Below are positions 1 through 12,300 of a stretch of 64,000 nt of DNA, piece after piece. Below the pieces are notes generated by a model that was given only the letters and a program-made list of their open reading frames with translations, made no database searches and had not been told where the DNA came from. Source of the DNA: Argyresthia goedartella (taxonomy: Eukaryota; Arthropoda; Insecta; Lepidoptera; Argyresthiidae); contig OX463806.1 in NCBI GenBank assembly GCA_949825045.1, forward strand, positions 45,594,208 to 45,658,207, in the 5' to 3' direction. Each line of letters begins with the position of its first letter. Within the stretch, counting starts at the first letter, position 1. The position numbers and the translations under genes were made by a program.

Positions 1-108
1 TTACGGCCGCAAACTGAACTCTATCAGTTAGATTGCGGCTACATACATTTTCGATACGGCCGCAAACTGAATTTTATCAGTTAGATTGCGGCCACATAGA
101 CACTTTTT
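1..108. repeat. Two tandem 53-base units with internal inverted repeat
   Basis: Two copies start at 2 and 55. Each begins with CGGCCGCAAACTGA and ends with a near-complementary TCAGTTAGATTGCGGC, so each unit can fold into a hairpin. Related CGCAAACTAA words recur near 132-142 and 269-276. No gene is seen from here to 800. Origin unknown; the unit could be the internal repeat of a DNA transposon. Confidence 0.6.
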
Positions 109-720
109 TTAGGATTAAATAGTATTTTGGCGGTCGCAAACTAACAGTGAAGAAACAAAGGAGTCGCAAATATTAAAACAGGTAGACAATCATGAACCTT
201 ATTATCATATCAGAAATAAAGACGAAAATTGTATTTGATTCAGCATGTCAGTTATCCGACCACCTAGCCGCAAACTAAAATTATTGCATTTTTTATATGT
301 CAGTTCGCGGACACGTAATATTTAACTGTTTTATTAACATTTTTCACTAAGAAAGTGATATTTTGTGTTAACAATAGACCTAAGATTCAAAATAAACATG
401 TTAACTCGTAAAAAGTAAGGACCAGAGGATAATACTCACTTCGAAAGCGGCACGTGCTCACTATTTTTTCGTTAGTTTTACGCCCATGTCGCCGCGAGCA
501 GTGCACGTGTCCAACTGAATGAGATCGTTTTGCCAGGTGATCAATATGGTCCTGCTAAATTAAATCGTCTTGTATTCTACTATTATTCTACTTTCCAAAA
601 AGCCTTTTTTTTTGGTAAGAAGACATAAGAATTCTTATTATGTTGGTATTTCTGCAGTAGTTCCCTCAAAAGGCCGCTAACCAGCCCCTGTCCGCCAACC
701 GGCATATTGACCCTAGTTTA

Positions 721-738
721 GGTACACCCTTGTGTACC
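721..738. repeat. Perfect hairpin, possible piggyBac left-end repeat
   Basis: GGTACAC and GTGTACC flank the four bases CCTT. A related inverted motif, GTGCACCTCGGG on the complementary strand, lies just past the transposase stop near 2563-2580, as expected for the paired end repeats of a piggyBac element. CCCTAG at 710-715 follows TTGA, which may be a decayed TTAA target. The right terminus could not be fixed. Confidence 0.35.
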
Positions 739-806
739 TCGGGAGTTAACTCAAGTAAAAATTCTAGTATGGGTAAATATCACCTACGTTTTTTTCAGGA
801 TAAAAC

Positions 807-2556
807 ATGAATGACAAAGAGATTGAAGATTTCTTGAATGCCAGTGATGGAGATTTTTATGCTGATGATGATGATGAAGAGTTTTTTCCATCTGAAGAAC
901 CCTAAGCTTCATCTTCAGAGTCTGAAGAGGAGCACCAAAATCTGCCTGTTGAAAATGTTGGAGGCTCTGAAAGACACTTTTGGTTAGCCAAAGAGATGCC
1001 TTCTAGAGGCCCAAATATTGACGAAGATATGTTGAAGCCACAGGGATGCTCTCAGGCAAATATGTTGAGGTTATTTTTTGAATATTTGGACGTTGACTTC
1101 TGGCGACTTGTGGCTGAGCAAACTAATTTGTACTCCGTACAAAAAAGAGAACATCGCTCAGTTAAAACTGACTACAAGGAGATGATACGATTTGCAGGAG
1201 TACAATTACTCATGGGTACCTTGAAATACCCACAAGCCAGACTATACTGGAGTAGAGATTTGTGTGTACCAGTCATTCGCGATACCATGACGAGGGATCG
1301 ATTTTTCGAGCTCCGAAATCATGTACATCTTGTAGACAACACCTTGGACAGATCAAACAGCAATGATAAACTGTGGAAGTTAAGACCAATGCTAGACCAC
1401 ATACTTCAAAAATGTCACAGCTTACCTAGATCACAACATTTGTCGATAGATGAACAAATGATTCCGTTTTCAGCCCGCTGCGAATACAGACAATATGTCC
1501 CGTCAAAACCAAATCCTCTGGGGCTGAAAAACTTCGTGTTAGCTACTAGAGACGGCCTTGTATTGGATTTTCATTTGTATGTAGGATCTAATACCATACC
1601 ACGAGAAGATATGGCTACACTGGGATTGGGCGCAGGAATAGACAAATTGTTATGCCGCACGATTGATGGAAGCTGTGTTCTTTACACGGACAGGTTCTTT
1701 ACTAGTATAAAACTGGCCGAATACCTGAACAAGATCAAACAAGGAGTTTACCTGACTGGAACAGTAATGACAAACAGAATGGGGGCCAGTTTCCCAGAAG
1801 TTAAAACCTGACAAACAGATGTCCAGGGGCACTTGGGATGTAAAGGTCAGGAATGACGAAAATATATGTGTCTTGAAATGGAAGGATACTAAGGCTGTTA
1901 ACATGCTGTCAACGTGTGTTGGTAGTGCTCCAGCCGGTAGTTGCAAGTGCTGGTGTAAGGTCCAGAAACAGAAGGTGGATGTAGCACAACCAGCCATTGT
2001 GAGAAACTACAACAGATGCATGGGAGGAATAGACCTCTGTGATAGGTTGATAGCTTATTACAGAAGCTCCATGCATACTAGGAAATGGACAGTAAGAGCT
2101 TTCAACCACTTCTTAGACTTGTGCTGTGTTAACTGCTGGATCATGTATATCAGATGCTGCCAAGAAGAAGGTGTTGAATCCAAGAATAGACTAGGTCTTA
2201 TGCAATGCCGACTCAATATTGCAACTGCAATTGCTAGGTACGAGGGTGGAAGGACAGACGATCCCAGCACCAGCTCCAGCCCAGGTCCCAGGCCTAGAAC
2301 GAGTGAAAGGGTCATACAAGATGATGCCGAAGTGGAAACGCCTTCACGGAAGAGACCAAGACCGGTTGTATCTCATCCACAGGTTGAGGTGAGACTGGAT
2401 GGAATTGATCATCTTTCATTCTTCAAAGACGACAATTTTGCCTCAAAATGTAGGTATCGAGGGTGCAAATCAAGATGCTGGACGATTTGCAAAAAATGTG
2501 ACTTGTATTTGTGCACACAAAAAAATAATTGTTTCTACAAATACCACCAACCTTAG
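807..2556 (+). pseudogene. piggyBac-like transposase, one stop and one frameshift
   Basis: A DDE transposase of the piggyBac superfamily (cut-and-paste at TTAA in the nucleus). The start at 807 opens an acidic leader (MNDKEIEDFL) that meets a TAA at 903-905. The same frame then continues without a break through the DDE domain to a TGA at 1809-1811. A one-base shift near 1800 moves it into the frame that runs to 2556. Recognisable parts are WRLVAEQTNLY, LSIDEQMIPF (catalytic Asp), LYTDRFFTS, NYNRCMGGIDLCDRL and a C-terminal cysteine-rich finger (CRYRGCKSRCWTICKKC) that binds transposon ends in this family. An AATAAA-like run follows at 2601-2630. Only two lesions suggests recent inactivation. 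Confidence 0.9.
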
Positions 2557-2764
2557 GTATGTCAAGACCCGAGGTGCACATGTGTGCATGGTGTTTTTCT
2601 CTAATAAATAATAATAATAAAAATAAAAAATATTTTTTTTCTTCTTCATTGACCCCATATAAGTAAGAAAAAACAAAAAGTTTTGTGGTGCTGTGTTGAT
2701 TTTTCTTCAGGACTTAAGAGGTTATAGGTACATATATTGATAGCGCACTAAATACTTAAACAAT

Positions 2765-3020
2765 ATAGCGTCATGCCTTTCCCATACGGAGTGTCAAGGG
2801 CACATTGTGCCCATGTTTAGCCAGTTATTCAATACTCCATTATGCGTGACAAGGGGCTAGCCAATCGCCGCAGCTCAGGAGAGAAGGACTCCACACGAAG
2901 TATTCATTACCGTACGAAAGGTAAATGAGTTATCACATGTCCAGCACTGGCTTCGACCCCACATCTCCTGCATGAGAAGCCAGCATGAAACCACTATAGC
3001 ACGGCGGAGCTCTTAAGAAA
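2765..3020 (-). mobile_element. tRNA-derived SINE (family C)
   Basis: The block from GTGCCCATGTTTAGCCAGTT to GCATGAGAAGCCAGC matches, in order, the repeat at 58310-58595. Read on the minus strand, the 58.5-kb copy has an A-box-like TGGTCAATTGG and a B-box GGTTCGAATCC, so this is a tRNA-headed SINE with its head at the high-coordinate end. Here the B box is decayed. Shorter pieces lie at 25155-25210 and 27560-27650. Confidence 0.6.
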
Positions 3021-3029
3021 TGCAGTATA

Positions 3030-6000
3030 AACTCGAAGGAGACAAATAAAACTTGAGGCGTTATATCTTAAATCTTTATTTCTGTTAGAAAAAAATATAC
3101 ACTTATACATTAGCGTAATCATCTCAAAATATTTACTCTCATTACAATAGACAAGGTTGCCCATTAACACCAGCATGTAGAACGGAATTAGCAAGGTGGT
3201 GTTTGGGAGCAATTTTGATAACTTATAAATATGCAGGGTCTATTCCACTAAGCTACTCAGAAAAACACCCCTTAATTTTTTATTTGGGTAAGGGAAGACT
3301 TGCACGACAATAAATTCAAGCAGTTTTTAAAATATTAGTCTTCACAGGGAATTTTTCAAGAGTTGCAGTTTTGTGGAACCTTACCCAGCGAGACATTCTG
3401 CCCCAATTCGGAAAATGATATACTAATTTACTTGTAGAAGAATGATTAAATTAAAACTAGATACCAATTAACTAATGACATAAATTAAATTGTAAATTTA
3501 CGCGGCGCGCCCGCATGATTTTCATTGACAGATTAGAACAGGGAATGTGATTCACATGATGTTTTTTTTAAATTTACTTTAACACATTCATTTCAATAAA
3601 AATACTTATCTTTTGGCAAGATTTTGTAGTAATTACCTATTCATGTACATTTATTGAAAAGTTCCGAAAGCCGACTTCAGTACATTAATAGCTTGGGATT
3701 TTTACAAGGCCATATTAGATGACCTATTCTATACCTATCAATCAAGGGAAATGATCGGGAAAGCGGGTGTTCGCGGGGTTTCCTTGCATTCAATTCGAGC
3801 CAAGTTTACGTCTCGGAGCGAGATGTTATCATCACCTCTCTCTGTCACACACCCCACCTTAACCTATGCGAGAGAGAGGTGACAGCTCGCAAAGAAAATT
3901 GGCGCGGCCTAAAATGTGTTTACCACGATTTACGATGAGAAAAAGCTGTGAGTCAACTCTTGCCCAAGCCAAATAATGTGAGTACCATAAAGTAGCGTGA
4001 CGAGATCCGGTGGTGAAAATGATGCTGCTCTCATTTCCTCTCACTTTAGTAAGAGCCATCCCTATTCACCACTGGATTTTAACTCACATTTGATTCAATA
4101 CGGTAACGTATCGTATTTATAGCTCTGTATTGATTATCGTTCTAAAGAAGATCGTATTTGCTCCCTGCAACACATGTTACGGCCGGATGCACAATAGGCA
4201 ACTCCAAATTACAGTGACAAAAGTCATGCTGGGCCTGTCTCTCGCTCGGGACATTTAAGCGGCACTTTATTTGTTGAGTAGAACTCTGTGCATTCGGCCA
4301 TTAGTGTACCGCTTCACCCGCATCCTACTACATGCAAATTGAAATCCACGCTGCGCTTTATCGATTTTAATCGAGTCGTTTTGATCGTACTTTTGTTGAG
4401 CCGTGCCATCTGTCACTGCTATTCTTTCTTTGTAAGCAGATCTGTCTGACAGAAGTGATAACATTATTTTGTCTAAAGGCTGAAGCACAGCGACCCGGCG
4501 CGGTGTCGCCGGGGGCCCGCGCTGGCGGCGATACTAAGAAACATGTCGCTTTCGGAAACATGTCTGTCCGCTGGCGGAAGCGGGTCCATTATATCTACAT
4601 GTCATCTGGCGCGCCGCTAACGAAGTCATGTCGGATATTAATAGCTTAGGAAGTTAGTGATCAGAAGGGGAGTTCTAGATGGAAAAGTCGAAAGCAGAAA
4701 GGTTGACTTCGGAACTTTGTGTGCACTAGTTAGGAGACCAACATCAGTTCATGATAAGATAATATAGATAACTCCTATTTGGTACCAGCTCAGACGGCAC
4801 GGCACAGCCCCGTTGTATGTGGTATCGTTTGGAATGTTTGTGGCATTTTTGTTCAGGCGGTTATGATTATGGTACATCAATAAGGCTTTACACAAAACTA
4901 TATCTTTGACACTTAAAGCTGAGTTGGAGTGACGACCTTATGCTTGAGCGCTCACTGAAAACGCGAACATACTTATAAGTGAACATGCTTATAAGTGAAC
5001 ATAATTATATTGCATTAGAAGCGCCTTACTGGTCCGTCATAATGGCCCATATACACGTATAATATTGCTAGGCTTAAAATCACACTTATACTATGTTTCT
5101 CAGTCACAAAATGAGGTTTTCTGACAGCTGATCAAAAAAGATTCTAAACTTCTCGCTAGATGGAGGCAGAATCATTATTTATTATTGCGTTTCCTCTTTT
5201 TTTGAGCTATTCCACTATTCCCTTATTGACTATCCCAATCGTGGTAGCCGATTTTACCAAATCATAAAAACACTACCAACATTTAAAACAGCGGCGGAGG
5301 AGTGTTGTCCTGTTGTCCATGGTAATAACGGCAGAGGAAAGACGCAGGCGCCGTCTCTTGTCGCAGTTACTTCCAAGCTGTATCCTTGTAATCAGCAATC
5401 GGAAAACCCCCATTTAAAAAAAACAGACTGAATTTAAATTGATGGGTGTGTTCAAGAAAAGGCTTTATAAATGGTGACATTCAACAGACTAGTATGACGG
5501 CCATCATTACTATATTTCTCGTAGAAAGGCCTAAGCCTAGAACCTCTTACTCCAAAAGATATTATTTTAAAAGCTGCCTGTTATAAATATCGAATTAGTA
5601 ACACACATTTGTCTATGAAAATGCCTTGGGCCCAAACGATCGAAAGAGAGAAAGAGCTCTAAACTCGATTAAACTTCGTCATTAGTCATCAGATATTTTA
5701 TGTAGAATGTCATTGAGATTAACGCTGGCTGGCTTTATGTTTTACGGGCCTGAAAATGTAGACTTAAACAAAAATTAAGTCTAGTCGCGAGTTAGATTAT
5801 GCCGGCGTTTGTGGGGAATCTTACTTTTGAATAGAACTGCCAACATTACTCAGGCGGTTTGATCTACCTATTTGTGTCAACGGCATAAGGCGGTCGATCT
5901 CCTATCAGTCTTAATCACTAATGTTGCTCTCTGCCACCAACAGACTTGTTACCGTTTCTCCTGACTGCAGCTAATGAACCAGATGTGGAGGATACTTGAC

Positions 6001-6830
6001 TTATGAATCTCTGTTGTGAAATAACTATGACCTAAATGGAATAGGCAAAGGTCCGTGTTTAAAAGTTTTTTTGGATGCCTAGTGGCTGAAAATAGCGAGC
6101 CTATACAAAACATCAATCTTAACCAGATTTTTACGAACCTATATATCACCCATTTATCACAAATAAACGATTTGATTTGAAAACTGTGATGTTTAAATGA
6201 TCAATAAATAAAATGTAGTATTGTCATGATGATTTTCCAAACGCATTTCAATACCCATCAATGTTTACGTATGATGAAAATACGACTAGATTAAGTAAAT
6301 GTATTGTGATTCAATTGTAAAAGAAATGTTCTGATTTTATAATGTATATCAATTACAATTGATTGATTGACGTCAAATAGCACTTTAGTAATTTAAATGT
6401 GATGTAGTTCCTAATTTGGGAATAATTATAAAATAAATTACAATAATTTCTTAGAATAAATTAATTGCATTACTAATATGCGTTTGGCAGATTCAGTGCT
6501 GCTAACTATCGGTGTATGCGGTATCAAATCTGGCGGTTAGGCAAGCGAGTGTCAGTGCGATCCCACCTTGTATCTGGTATAACACGCAAGTGAATACCAT
6601 CCTAATAGTTTACCACCCATAGAACAAGACTATTTGGATTAAATCTTAACGGTTCCAACATTATTGCTAGTTTGTAATAGTTATCATTTACCAAGGAACT
6701 TAGTTATAATCAAAGTTTGTTTGACATGGAATATTACTGCATTTCGGGCAGATTTCTTGGCTTTAAATAGTTAAATTGCCAAATGAATTATACAGTATTC
6801 GTTATTGCTTGATTTTATTTTTAAACCAAT
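3030..6830. other. Intergenic stretch without recognisable genes
   Basis: No open frame here resembles a known protein. A weak inverted repeat (CACCTCTCTCT / AGAGAGAGGTG) lies at 3833-3882, and a GC-rich island with CGACCCGGCGCGGTGTCGCC lies at 4489-4620, both probably MITE remains. The rest is AT-rich and featureless to my reading. Confidence 0.4.
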
Positions 6831-6834
6831 TACT

Positions 6835-6887
6835 GGCAGTTAGTAATATAAATAATTATTGCATTATTATTTATATTACTAGCTGCC
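6835..6887. repeat. Short-loop inverted repeat, 22-base arms
   Basis: Arms 6835-6856 and 6866-6887 are complementary with one mismatch and are separated by nine bases (TATTGCATT). No gene is adjacent. Confidence 0.75.
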
Positions 6888-7532
6888 AGACTTGCTACAT
6901 ATTAGGCCCCTTGCCCGAAACATTAAAGCGGAACCAAATAGGTAATGCCATATTTTAATACTTTTATCTTTTAATTATTTAGCTCTGACGCACTAAGACA
7001 GTTTCATCGATGTAAATCTGAAAAATCGGTCAGAGATCATAAACATAACCACTCAACAAAAATACTGAAATGCACTCAAAATATCAGGGCGAAGTGGTGG
7101 CTCCTTAGCCTTCGTGTTAGGTTGACATATAAATAAACGGTGAAGCGCGATTTGGGTAAGCGCGCGAAGCATTACGTACCACCGCACAATATAAAATGTT
7201 GTTTACAAAGTTATTGGTTGGTTACTTTCATACTCCATGTATGTGCAGGTGCTTTTATAAGTTTGTATGTTTTGTCGAAAGAAATTGTGCCCCTCTATTT
7301 AAACCATACATTTGATATTATTTTTCCTGTAATATTTAAGTAGTCACCTATTAAAGGTTTTTGTCAAAATGTTAGGATTTAGTTCCCGAGATAAGGAGGC
7401 GAATGGTGCTTTTGGTCTTCTTGCATATTTTCTAAGGTGATAAGGGGGAACAGTATTTTAACTAGTTGTAAAGGCTGAAAAGTGAGCAATGCGAGGCCCT
7501 CCCTCTAAGAGACGAGTCCATCTATTGCACTT

Positions 7533-7895
7533 TTGAATGAGACATTACGTAACGTAACGTACTACTATGGCCAACGTAAATGGGAATACATGCTTCCTAT
7601 GCTTTTAAACGAACTGCCTCCAGATATTGTGAAGAACCGAGTGCGACAAAAAAAGAAAATATGTTTTGCAAAAGCATTACAAGGCTCAGCAGTGAGCAAA
7701 TTGTTTTTCTTTCATATTAGTTAGGTAGATATAAGTATAAATAATTGAGTAAGTTTGTAAAGACGCATCAACAGCGATCTCACTTTCCGCATATAAACCG
7801 CATAAGGTTTCCGCGGGGAGCTCATATGTGGAAAAATTTGTAATAAGTTTTGTTTTAGATAAATAAATAAAATAAAAAAATAAAAATAAATTCTT
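7533..7895 (+). mobile_element. 3' fragment of a non-LTR retrotransposon
   Basis: The plus-strand frame to 7724 contains RKWEYMLPMLLNELPPDI. This resembles the conserved C-terminal end of Jockey-type reverse transcriptase proteins (a tryptophan-containing segment followed by 'NELPxxI'). It is followed by an AT-rich tail with repeated AAATAAATAA at 7858-7890. No catalytic motif is present, so the family assignment is tentative. Confidence 0.4.
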
Positions 7896-8325
7896 TTCGC
7901 GACTACTGCGATAAAATAAATATCTATTCTTGTAATAAATCTTCTTACTACCGACTCGCAGCCTCTTGTCATAACTTAACTTTAGTATTTAACTTATCAT
8001 CCATAATAAGCGCATCGAAAATTCCACAGTTAAATTAAAAAAGAAAGAACTAGGGCTCGGAACTCTTTGCCTAGTAGTGCGACACCGTATAGGCGTACGT
8101 AAACAATATGTACGTAATTTAACGAGACTCTCTTAGTGGCCGGTCATTCTGATTTGTCCATTTTAGTTCTGGTCGGGCGAAACAGCGATGTGGTTGGTCT
8201 ACTTGCTCCTTGAACAAGCCAAAAAAAGTTATTGTTGCCCTGATTATCTATTCATTGTTTTGCGGCCACATTACAGACCATCTTCTTTCGGCACATTTCC
8301 AAGCAGTGGATTTTTGTCTATTTCA

Positions 8326-8815
8326 GGGTTCCGTACCCGAAGGGTGCCATATGGAACCCTTTTACTAAGCATCCGATGTCCGTCTGTCCGTCTGTCCGTC
8401 CATCCGTCACCCACCGGGCTCTACCGGATCTCAACCGAAATAGGTAGAGAGCCGCTATAACAAAAAAAAATGAAACATACGGGTTTTTAAGAATTAAAAG
8501 TCGTACCCGTACAAGAGATTATTTGTAAGGTTTTATAAGTTACTCAATTTCTATCCACTTTTGGTTTCAATGAGCAAAGAGTTTCGTTAACCTGAGTACA
8601 TAGTTCAATAATTACTTACTACATAAGCAAAACTGTTTTTAAATGTTTCGATGTACAGCCTTGAATTTAGTCCTATCTAGTATTTAATATTTTATTATTA
8701 AAAATTAAAAAGGCACCTCGTACAAAAACAGTCGTTTTATGTTTTTCCGTTTACAATGGTATGGAACCCTTCGTGTGCGGGACCGACGTCCTACTCGCAC
8801 TTGACCGGTTTTTCT
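8326..8815 (+). repeat. (TCCG)n-bearing lepidopteran repeat, copy 1
   Basis: Starts with GGGTTCCGTACCCGAAGGGT, carries a GTCCGTCTGTCCGTC run, and ends with CGCACTTGACCGGTTTTT. The same layout is seen at 10989-11225, 15076-15495, 21745-22276 and 27668-27962. This repeat is common in Lepidoptera; whether it is Helitron-like I cannot tell from the ends. Confidence 0.65.
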
Positions 8816-9141
8816 TAAATATTTATTTCGGCTGAGTATTACGTTTATTTACGTTTATTTTATATTTGAAATGCTCATAACAAGCTATAACATTTGATGT
8901 GTCACACGATACAGTTTGAATTATTAATTTTCCAATTCAAGTACTCAAAAAAATAGTAAAAGTTTGCAATTCAGTATTTTCGTTGGAAAATGGGTAATGT
9001 TTAATATGTGTTCATTAGAATCACAGAGAACAAACGCAGACTGCAGCTTTTGATTCTAACGAACCCATATGCTATAGGATCCGTGCAAGTGTGTGTGAGG
9101 CGTACAAGTTACCGAGCGAGGGAGAGCAAGCCTGGTCCTAT

Positions 9142-9169
9142 GGGGGGCGGGGGCGGGGGCGGGGGCGGG
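9142..9169 (+). repeat. (GGGGGC)n tract, quadruplex-prone
   Basis: Five G-runs separated by single C residues sit 15-42 bases past the PAN3 stop codon. The plus strand is G-rich, so the PAN3 transcript carries the C-rich complement in its 3' untranslated region. Confidence 0.8.
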
Positions 9170-9183
9170 ATGGCAGACAGTGC

Positions 9184-9303
9184 TTATGCGTTGCTGGTGC
9201 CGGCCGCCTGCATCACTTCCTCGAAGGCGGTGTCGAGACAGTGCTTCAGTTCTGCGTAGGAGACGAGCAGGATCGACTGTTCGTCGCGTGACATCAACTC
9301 CAC
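9184..9303 (-). CDS. PAN3: PAN3 exon 15, C-terminus and stop
   Basis: Begins after CCATTGCCAG with VELMSRDEQS, continues LLVSYAELKHCLDTAFEE and ends with TAA at 9184-9186. Phase 0 entry. This is the end of the C-terminal knob domain that contacts PAN2. AATAAA on the minus strand near 8845-8862 could be the poly(A) signal. Confidence 0.92.
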   Translation of the reverse strand: MELMSRDEQSILLVSYAELKHCLDTAFEEVMQAAGTSNA

Positions 9304-12300
9304 CTGGCAATGGGTAAAGGTTATACATATATTAAGCAGTTAACGAATACCGGTTGGCAGAATGAAAAAAATATATCACCAGGTCTTGGATGTTTGTTTA
9401 AATGTGTGTGACGATGCTGTTTTTGGTTGAGAAGACACATGCGACGCAATGTATGAAATAATTATCTTTATTTGGGTAAATATTTAATATCAGTTTCACA
9501 TGAAAAAACCTTAAATAGGTATGCAAATGATGCAATAATTGACGCAACTTAATTACTAGATATTATTTAGCATATTTACCTAACACCGTAGTACGTATTT
9601 GTATTTATAAAAATATTATATATTTATATTGTTTTACTTTATTTGTATTTATTTGGATTTTTGTTAAGAACAGTAGGTAATATTTTTTAGGGTTTGCTAC
9701 TCCGCTTCGTTAAGCTTGAGGCTTTTTGGTCGAGAGAGAAACGGCAGGAACAAAATTCAAAAATCAAAAAGAGTTTACACTCAAAAGAGTTTACACTCGG
9801 CCCAACCCAAACTTTTGCGAGTTTAGTTAGTCAACGATGGCACCTAATCTGGAAGCTCATTGCAGATGGCGCTCGTGTAGTTGGGGGCGCTCTATCTGTC
9901 AAAGTCATCATATTTTATTGACTTCTTAAAATACAGGGTGTTTGGTGCATCGTTTGCCAAATTTAAATGGCGGATAGAACACTTGCTGGTATATCTTCTT
10001 TCTAATAATGTACTATCGAACCATCTGAATCATGACCCACCATAAGCTTATTTTGCTAAACCCCTTAAATGCAAGTAGGTCGAAATTCGCTTGAAGGTTT
10101 ATTTCCTTGGTAACGAACTTGTTATCATTTGATTAGACACTGACATTACGATAGATCTTACAAGTTTGAAAGTTTCAAATGAATTACCAGGCAAGTGGGT
10201 CATGATTCAGTTGGTTCGATTGTACAATAATGCCATAAAAACCATTAAGTTCATTAATTTGCCAACATGGTATCGGGCGGGCGATATTCGACAGGTATGT
10301 AAGAATAAACATGATTTTGTAGGTAGAAAGAAATGTTCAATTGTTCTTTAATCACAAAAACACATTATTTTTAAAAACCAATAGAAATCTTGCTCGAATT
10401 GCCGACCTTCATTGTGTATGCACACTTGAAATCGATTCCTTATTTCTACAGTGGTAGTTCGTAAGCGAATTTCCTCTTTAATTACGGCGAATGCTGATTG
10501 TATCCGTTGGTATAAATCTTCTCTAGGTTCGTCTTCCGTATCGCAGACTAAATCTTTCGCCCGTCCCAGATGTACAAGTCCAAAGGGGTCAGGTCTGGAG
10601 AACGTGGAGGCCATGGAATAGGTCCATCCCTCCCTATCCACGAATTCGGGAAAACATTATCCAAGTGTTCCCTGACTGCAGTTCTCCAGTGAGCTGGACA
10701 ACCGTTTTGCTGGAAGACGTTAGGCCTGTCTTCATTGAAAAGTGGCACCACTGCAAACAATTCTGGTAGGACATTGACTAAAAATTTCCCCGTCCAGAAT
10801 ATCGGTTAGGAAGTGTGGTCAAATGACATAATTTCCAGCGACTCCTGCCCAAACATTGATACTGAATCTCCTCTAGAAACGCCTCTGTCTTTTGACCCGT
10901 GGGTTCTGTCCTTTCGACGACCAGTGGTGCAGATTGTAGATTTAGAATTGCCTCTTTTGTAAATTTGGACTCATCCCTCCACAGGATACTTTTTAGGGTT
11001 CCTTACCCGAAGGGTGCCAACCGGGACCCTATTACTAAGCCTTCACTGTCCACCCGTCCGTCCGTCCGTCAGTCTGTGATTAGGCTGTATCTCATGAACC
11101 GTGATAGTTATACAGATGAAATTTGCACAGATGACGCATTTCTGTTGCCGCTATAACAACAAATACTAAAAAACAGACTTAAATAAATATTTAAGGGGGC
11201 TCCCATACAAACTACAAACTAGTTTGCGTTGTTTCAAATTACACGTGGAAAGACCTATATTATGAAAAGTAATATCGTTTTCCGAGATTTCCTTCATAGG
11301 AATTTAGAGTGTCAAACTCATGTTTGACGCTCTAAATTTCAGGGAATAGTGTTTTCATTTTGTGTTTTCGTTTCGTTTTACAACAAGAACAAAAATAATC
11401 AAATCAGGTATCGAATTTCGACTCTCATGATTAACAAGCTAGTAAAGCTGTTGGTACAGCAATAATACTCATTATTTCGCGTATTGTGCGATTTCCTAAA
11501 GACTGTTTTGCTTCATTAACGCCGCCATTGTAATAGAACAGAGTTGCCCATTACTCGAATTGCTAACCATGTGAAAAAAATCTATGACGTTTCTTGTCCG
11601 ATTCATACAATTCGACTTGTTTTGGTACAGAACGATTATTTTACTTTTTTTTAATTATCGTATATCAATTAACTGCTTTCAGATTTTTCCCTCAATATAC
11701 TTTTCATGATACGCCTCTGTGCCACATTTCAAGTTTCCAGGACATCTTGATCACTTGATCAAAACCGAGAGGTTTACGATTAACGACCCGATTGGCCGAG
11801 TCGGCAGTGACCCTGCCTACGAAGCCAAGGGTCCCGGGTTCGAGTCTCGGTAGGGCCAATATTTGTTTGATGAGAACGGATGTTTGTACCCTAGTCATGG
11901 TTGTTTATCTATCTAAGTATACATATAGTATTTATCTATATAAGTATGTGTATCGTTGTCTAGTACCCAAGATACAGGGAATCCTAGTTTGGGGCTAGAT
12001 CAATGTGTGTAGGTATTATTAAGTGTCGAGTTGGTAAAGTTCAAGTAATCATACTGTACCCATGTTACATTTGCGGAGAGAAAGACACATAACACATTAC
12101 TCTTTACTTGACGTGCTATGTGGAAAAAGGGCTTATGTGGTTTTGCAGCTTAGGACGCATTGGAGCCTAAACCTTGACTGTAAGACCCCCCTGAATTGAA
12201 AGCCGAGACCGGCCCTGTGTGTTGGTCACCTTGGCCGAGGAGCCGCCGTCGAGCTGGTTGAGGCAGTGCACCAGGTAGGCCTGGTCGAGCCACGGCCGCC

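Noticed and set aside
3859..4059. Minus-strand 66-codon frame
   Set aside because: No similarity, no promoter or splice context, next to a decayed inverted repeat.
4455..4649. GC-rich open frame as a gene
   Set aside because: No homology and surrounded by inverted-repeat-like GC words; more likely a MITE remnant.
10166..10351. Open frame MKVSNELPGKW as a gene
   Set aside because: Lies within the non-coding side of the mariner-like element; no similarity and no splice support.
11783..11870. tRNA gene candidates (also 13500-13570, 37660-37735, 54160-54235, 61700-61885)
   Set aside because: They carry A/B-box words but continue into shared SINE bodies and lack a clean cloverleaf; several copies in the window have the same tail.
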